Source of the DNA: Streptomyces triticagri
GTDB lineage: Bacteria > Actinomycetota > Actinomycetes > Streptomycetales > Streptomycetaceae
Reading direction: 5' to 3'
Length of the DNA: 64,000 bases
Assembly (NCBI RefSeq): GCF_003429565.1
Contig: NZ_QUAK01000194.1
Location: forward strand, 103,751 to 167,750
The first letter of the stretch is position 1. Every line of letters begins with the position of its first letter. Below, piece by piece: positions 62,792-64,000 of this stretch. Under the pieces are notes generated by a model that did no database searches, was not told the DNA's origin, and saw only the letters and a list, made by a program, of their open reading frames with translations. A program made the translations under genes and the position numbers.

Positions 62792-63838
62792 TCAGTCGTC
62801 CTTGATTTCGCCGCTGCGCCGCTCCAGCAGGAGTCTCAGCAGGTCTTCGCCGCTCAGGCCGGCCCGTCTGAGGACGGCGAGGAGCTCGGCGTCATCGTCT
62901 CTGACCGGCGCCTCGGGTTCGGGCTGGTCGCTGTGGAGGCTGTTGAGGATCTCGCGGTGGTTGCTGAGGTCTGCCAGGGCGTAGATGGCCGTCGTTTCCG
63001 GCGACTGGTGCCGGGCGAAGTGCTGCGTGGCGATCAGGTCGAGGGTCTTCTGGTAGTAGCGGGTGATGGCCGTGTGGCGGAACTGATGGAACTTCAGCTG
63101 GACACCGATCTGCGCCGCTCCGATCGCCACGTCGCCGGATACGCGCTGCCCCTTGACACCCGGCCAAAGAGCGCCGCGCGTTCCCTCGGAGCGCTGCCAC
63201 AGTGCCTCGAACAGGTTGTCCGGCACGTCGATCGTCGTCGCGAGTCCGGCTTTGCCGAGCACGTACAGCGTGCGCGAGCTCGCGTCGAGGTCCTTCCCCT
63301 GAATCTTGGCGACCTCGAAGGCCCGAAGGCCGAGCTCTCCGCCGAGGCGCGCCCAGAGGTGGGTCAGCGGGTCGGTGGCGCTCAGGTGTGCCATGACCCG
63401 GCTGTAGGTCTCTGTGGTCAGTGGTCTGGGTCGGTACTTCGGTGTCTTGGGTTTGCGGATGCTGGCCGTGGGGTCGTCGGCTGCGGCGAACCGGGCCCAA
63501 AGGCTGATGTGTTCGAGGTACTTGCGGACGGACGCAGGCTCCAGGCCGTGATCCTGAATGTACATACGGATGTGATTGGCGGTCAGATCGTGGGGATCGC
63601 TTACACCGCTGTGCCGGCAGACGACGTCCACCATGGTGATGCGGGAAGTGATCGTTTTGCCGGACAGGTCATGTTCCACCATGGCGTCATGCCAGGCGCT
63701 GAGTTTCTCTGGAACGCTCACCTGCGCATAGGTGCTCCACAGATATCCGCCTAAAGCGAACTCACCACCCTTTGTACGCGAACTAGGGCGATACGGAATG
63801 AGTGTTCGCCTCTGCGGAGTGTTTGCCGCATTCCTCAT
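62792..63838 (-). CDS. Phage tyrosine integrase (348 aa)
   Basis: Site-specific recombinase of the tyrosine family. N-terminal SAM-like core-binding domain (about 30-135), catalytic domain with Arg172 (ELGLRAFEVAK), Lys197 (LGKAG), His251 and Arg254 (HQFRHTAI), His277 and the nucleophile Tyr286 (ETTAIYALAD). The full catalytic set is present, so the enzyme should be active. It lies 90 nt from the right attachment core and points away from it, as in many actinophages. Confidence 0.93.
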   Translation of the reverse strand: MRNAANTPQRRTLIPYRPSSRTKGGEFALGGYLWSTYAQVSVPEKLSAWHDAMVEHDLSGKTITSRITMVDVVCRHSGVSDPHDLTANHIRMYIQDHGLEPASVRKYLEHISLWARFAAADDPTASIRKPKTPKYRPRPLTTETYSRVMAHLSATDPLTHLWARLGGELGLRAFEVAKIQGKDLDASSRTLYVLGKAGLATTIDVPDNLFEALWQRSEGTRGALWPGVKGQRVSGDVAIGAAQIGVQLKFHQFRHTAITRYYQKTLDLIATQHFARHQSPETTAIYALADLSNHREILNSLHSDQPEPEAPVRDDDAELLAVLRRAGLSGEDLLRLLLERRSGEIKDD

Positions 63839-63928
63839 GATGCGACACCTGACGGTATGAAGAGCGGAAAACTAGCGCTTTCTGGCGGTCCGTACGCAGC
63901 GGTAAGTCCCACTCTGCCGGAGGCGGCA
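63839..63928. promoter_or_regulatory. integrase promoter / attP arm region
   Basis: 90 nt between the integrase start and the attR core. It should hold the integrase promoter and arm-type binding sites; no clear repeats or promoter boxes can be fixed by eye. ACTAGCG and the GTCCGTACGCAGCGG area are candidates only. Confidence 0.3.
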
Positions 63929-63940
63929 TACTTACGGGTA
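63929..63940. repeat. attR core (12-bp direct repeat with attL)
   Basis: TACTTACGGGTA identical to 9470-9481. It marks the right prophage border; the chromosome continues with TGGCGG and a terminator. Confidence 0.75.
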
Positions 63941-63941
63941 T

Positions 63942-63986
63942 GGCGGAAGGGCGGGCGAACACCGAATGTTCGCCCGCCCTTCCGCC
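63942..63986. terminator. chromosomal terminator at the right border
   Basis: GGCGGAAGGGCGGGCGAACA and TGTTCGCCCGCCCTTCCGCC form a perfect 20-bp stem with a 5-nt loop. In the uninfected chromosome it would lie directly upstream of the phoD start region, so attB sits between a terminator and phoD. Confidence 0.85.
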
Positions 63987-64000
63987 GTCCGTCGCCGGGG

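Larger units (their letters stand above)
9470..63940. mobile_element. integrated temperate siphovirus (prophage), ~54.5 kb
   Basis: A complete-looking head and tail gene set, a tyrosine integrase next to the right end, and a 12-bp direct repeat at both ends define the element. The flanks are chromosomal housekeeping genes on the left and a terminator on the right. Packaging, head, tail, early and integration modules are present. A lysis cassette was not recognised, and no DNA polymerase, primase or helicase gene is seen. The gene order (terminase, portal, MuF-protease, capsid, tail tube, chaperones, tape measure, tail tip) is that of an HK97-type long-tailed actinophage. Confidence 0.93.

Overview
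The window is high-GC DNA with many GTG/TTG starts, dense start/stop overlaps and strong GC-rich hairpins. It looks like a Streptomyces chromosome (or a close relative) carrying an integrated temperate siphovirus. The left 9.5 kb is ordinary chromosome: the tail of a DksA/TraR-type protein, lspA, an RluD-type pseudouridine synthase, a GNAT acetyltransferase, a CPA1 Na+/H+ antiporter, an MscS-type channel, a dienelactone-hydrolase-like protein, a membrane Ser/Thr kinase and a Tat-exported PhoD phosphatase. The last ~60 bases (63941-64000) are chromosome again and hold a perfect 20-bp terminator hairpin.

Between two copies of a 12-bp core (9470-9481 and 63929-63940) lies a ~54.5 kb prophage. 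From left to right it has: (1) a leftward HTH regulator whose last codons overlap attL and which points into phoD, with a rightward early operon diverging from it; that operon begins with a replication-initiator-like gene carrying six internal iterons, followed by a ladder of small overlapping genes (9.9-14 kb); (2) packaging and head genes: terminase small and large subunits, portal, a MuF/capsid-protease fusion, major capsid protein and an Ig-rich head protein (15.2-28.6 kb); (3) tail genes: major tail protein with PKD domains, more PKD proteins, connectors, two chaperone-like genes, tape measure, an endonuclease VII-type homing gene, distal and minor tail proteins, a GDPD-like tail protein and a TagC/P68-type beta-propeller (28.7-45.4 kb); (4) an accessory block: a secreted protein on the opposite strand, a DUF6879/XRE-DUF5753 cassette, a protein-kinase-like gene, and a ParA/ParB-like pair with a perfect internal palindrome (45.4-53.3 kb); (5) leftward early genes including a Sak4-like recombinase, facing a rightward block of tiny genes across a mirror-symmetric promoter pair (53.8-59.7 kb); (6) a final leftward run of overlapping small genes ending in a tyrosine integrase (59.8-63.8 kb).

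The most unusual features are regulatory. The same structured leader, with its Shine-Dalgarno sequence inside the stem, precedes the large terminase and tape-measure genes, and a diverged version precedes the major capsid gene. Five copies of a 16-bp operator are built into the -10 and -35 boxes of three early promoters. Six iterons occur inside the initiator gene in two different reading frames, as in lambda O/ori. An 18-bp perfect palindrome with rare codons lies inside the ParB-like gene. Integration has also replaced everything upstream of the phoD -10 box with prophage DNA. I found no recognisable endolysin or holin, so the element is either lysis-defective or uses unfamiliar lysis genes.
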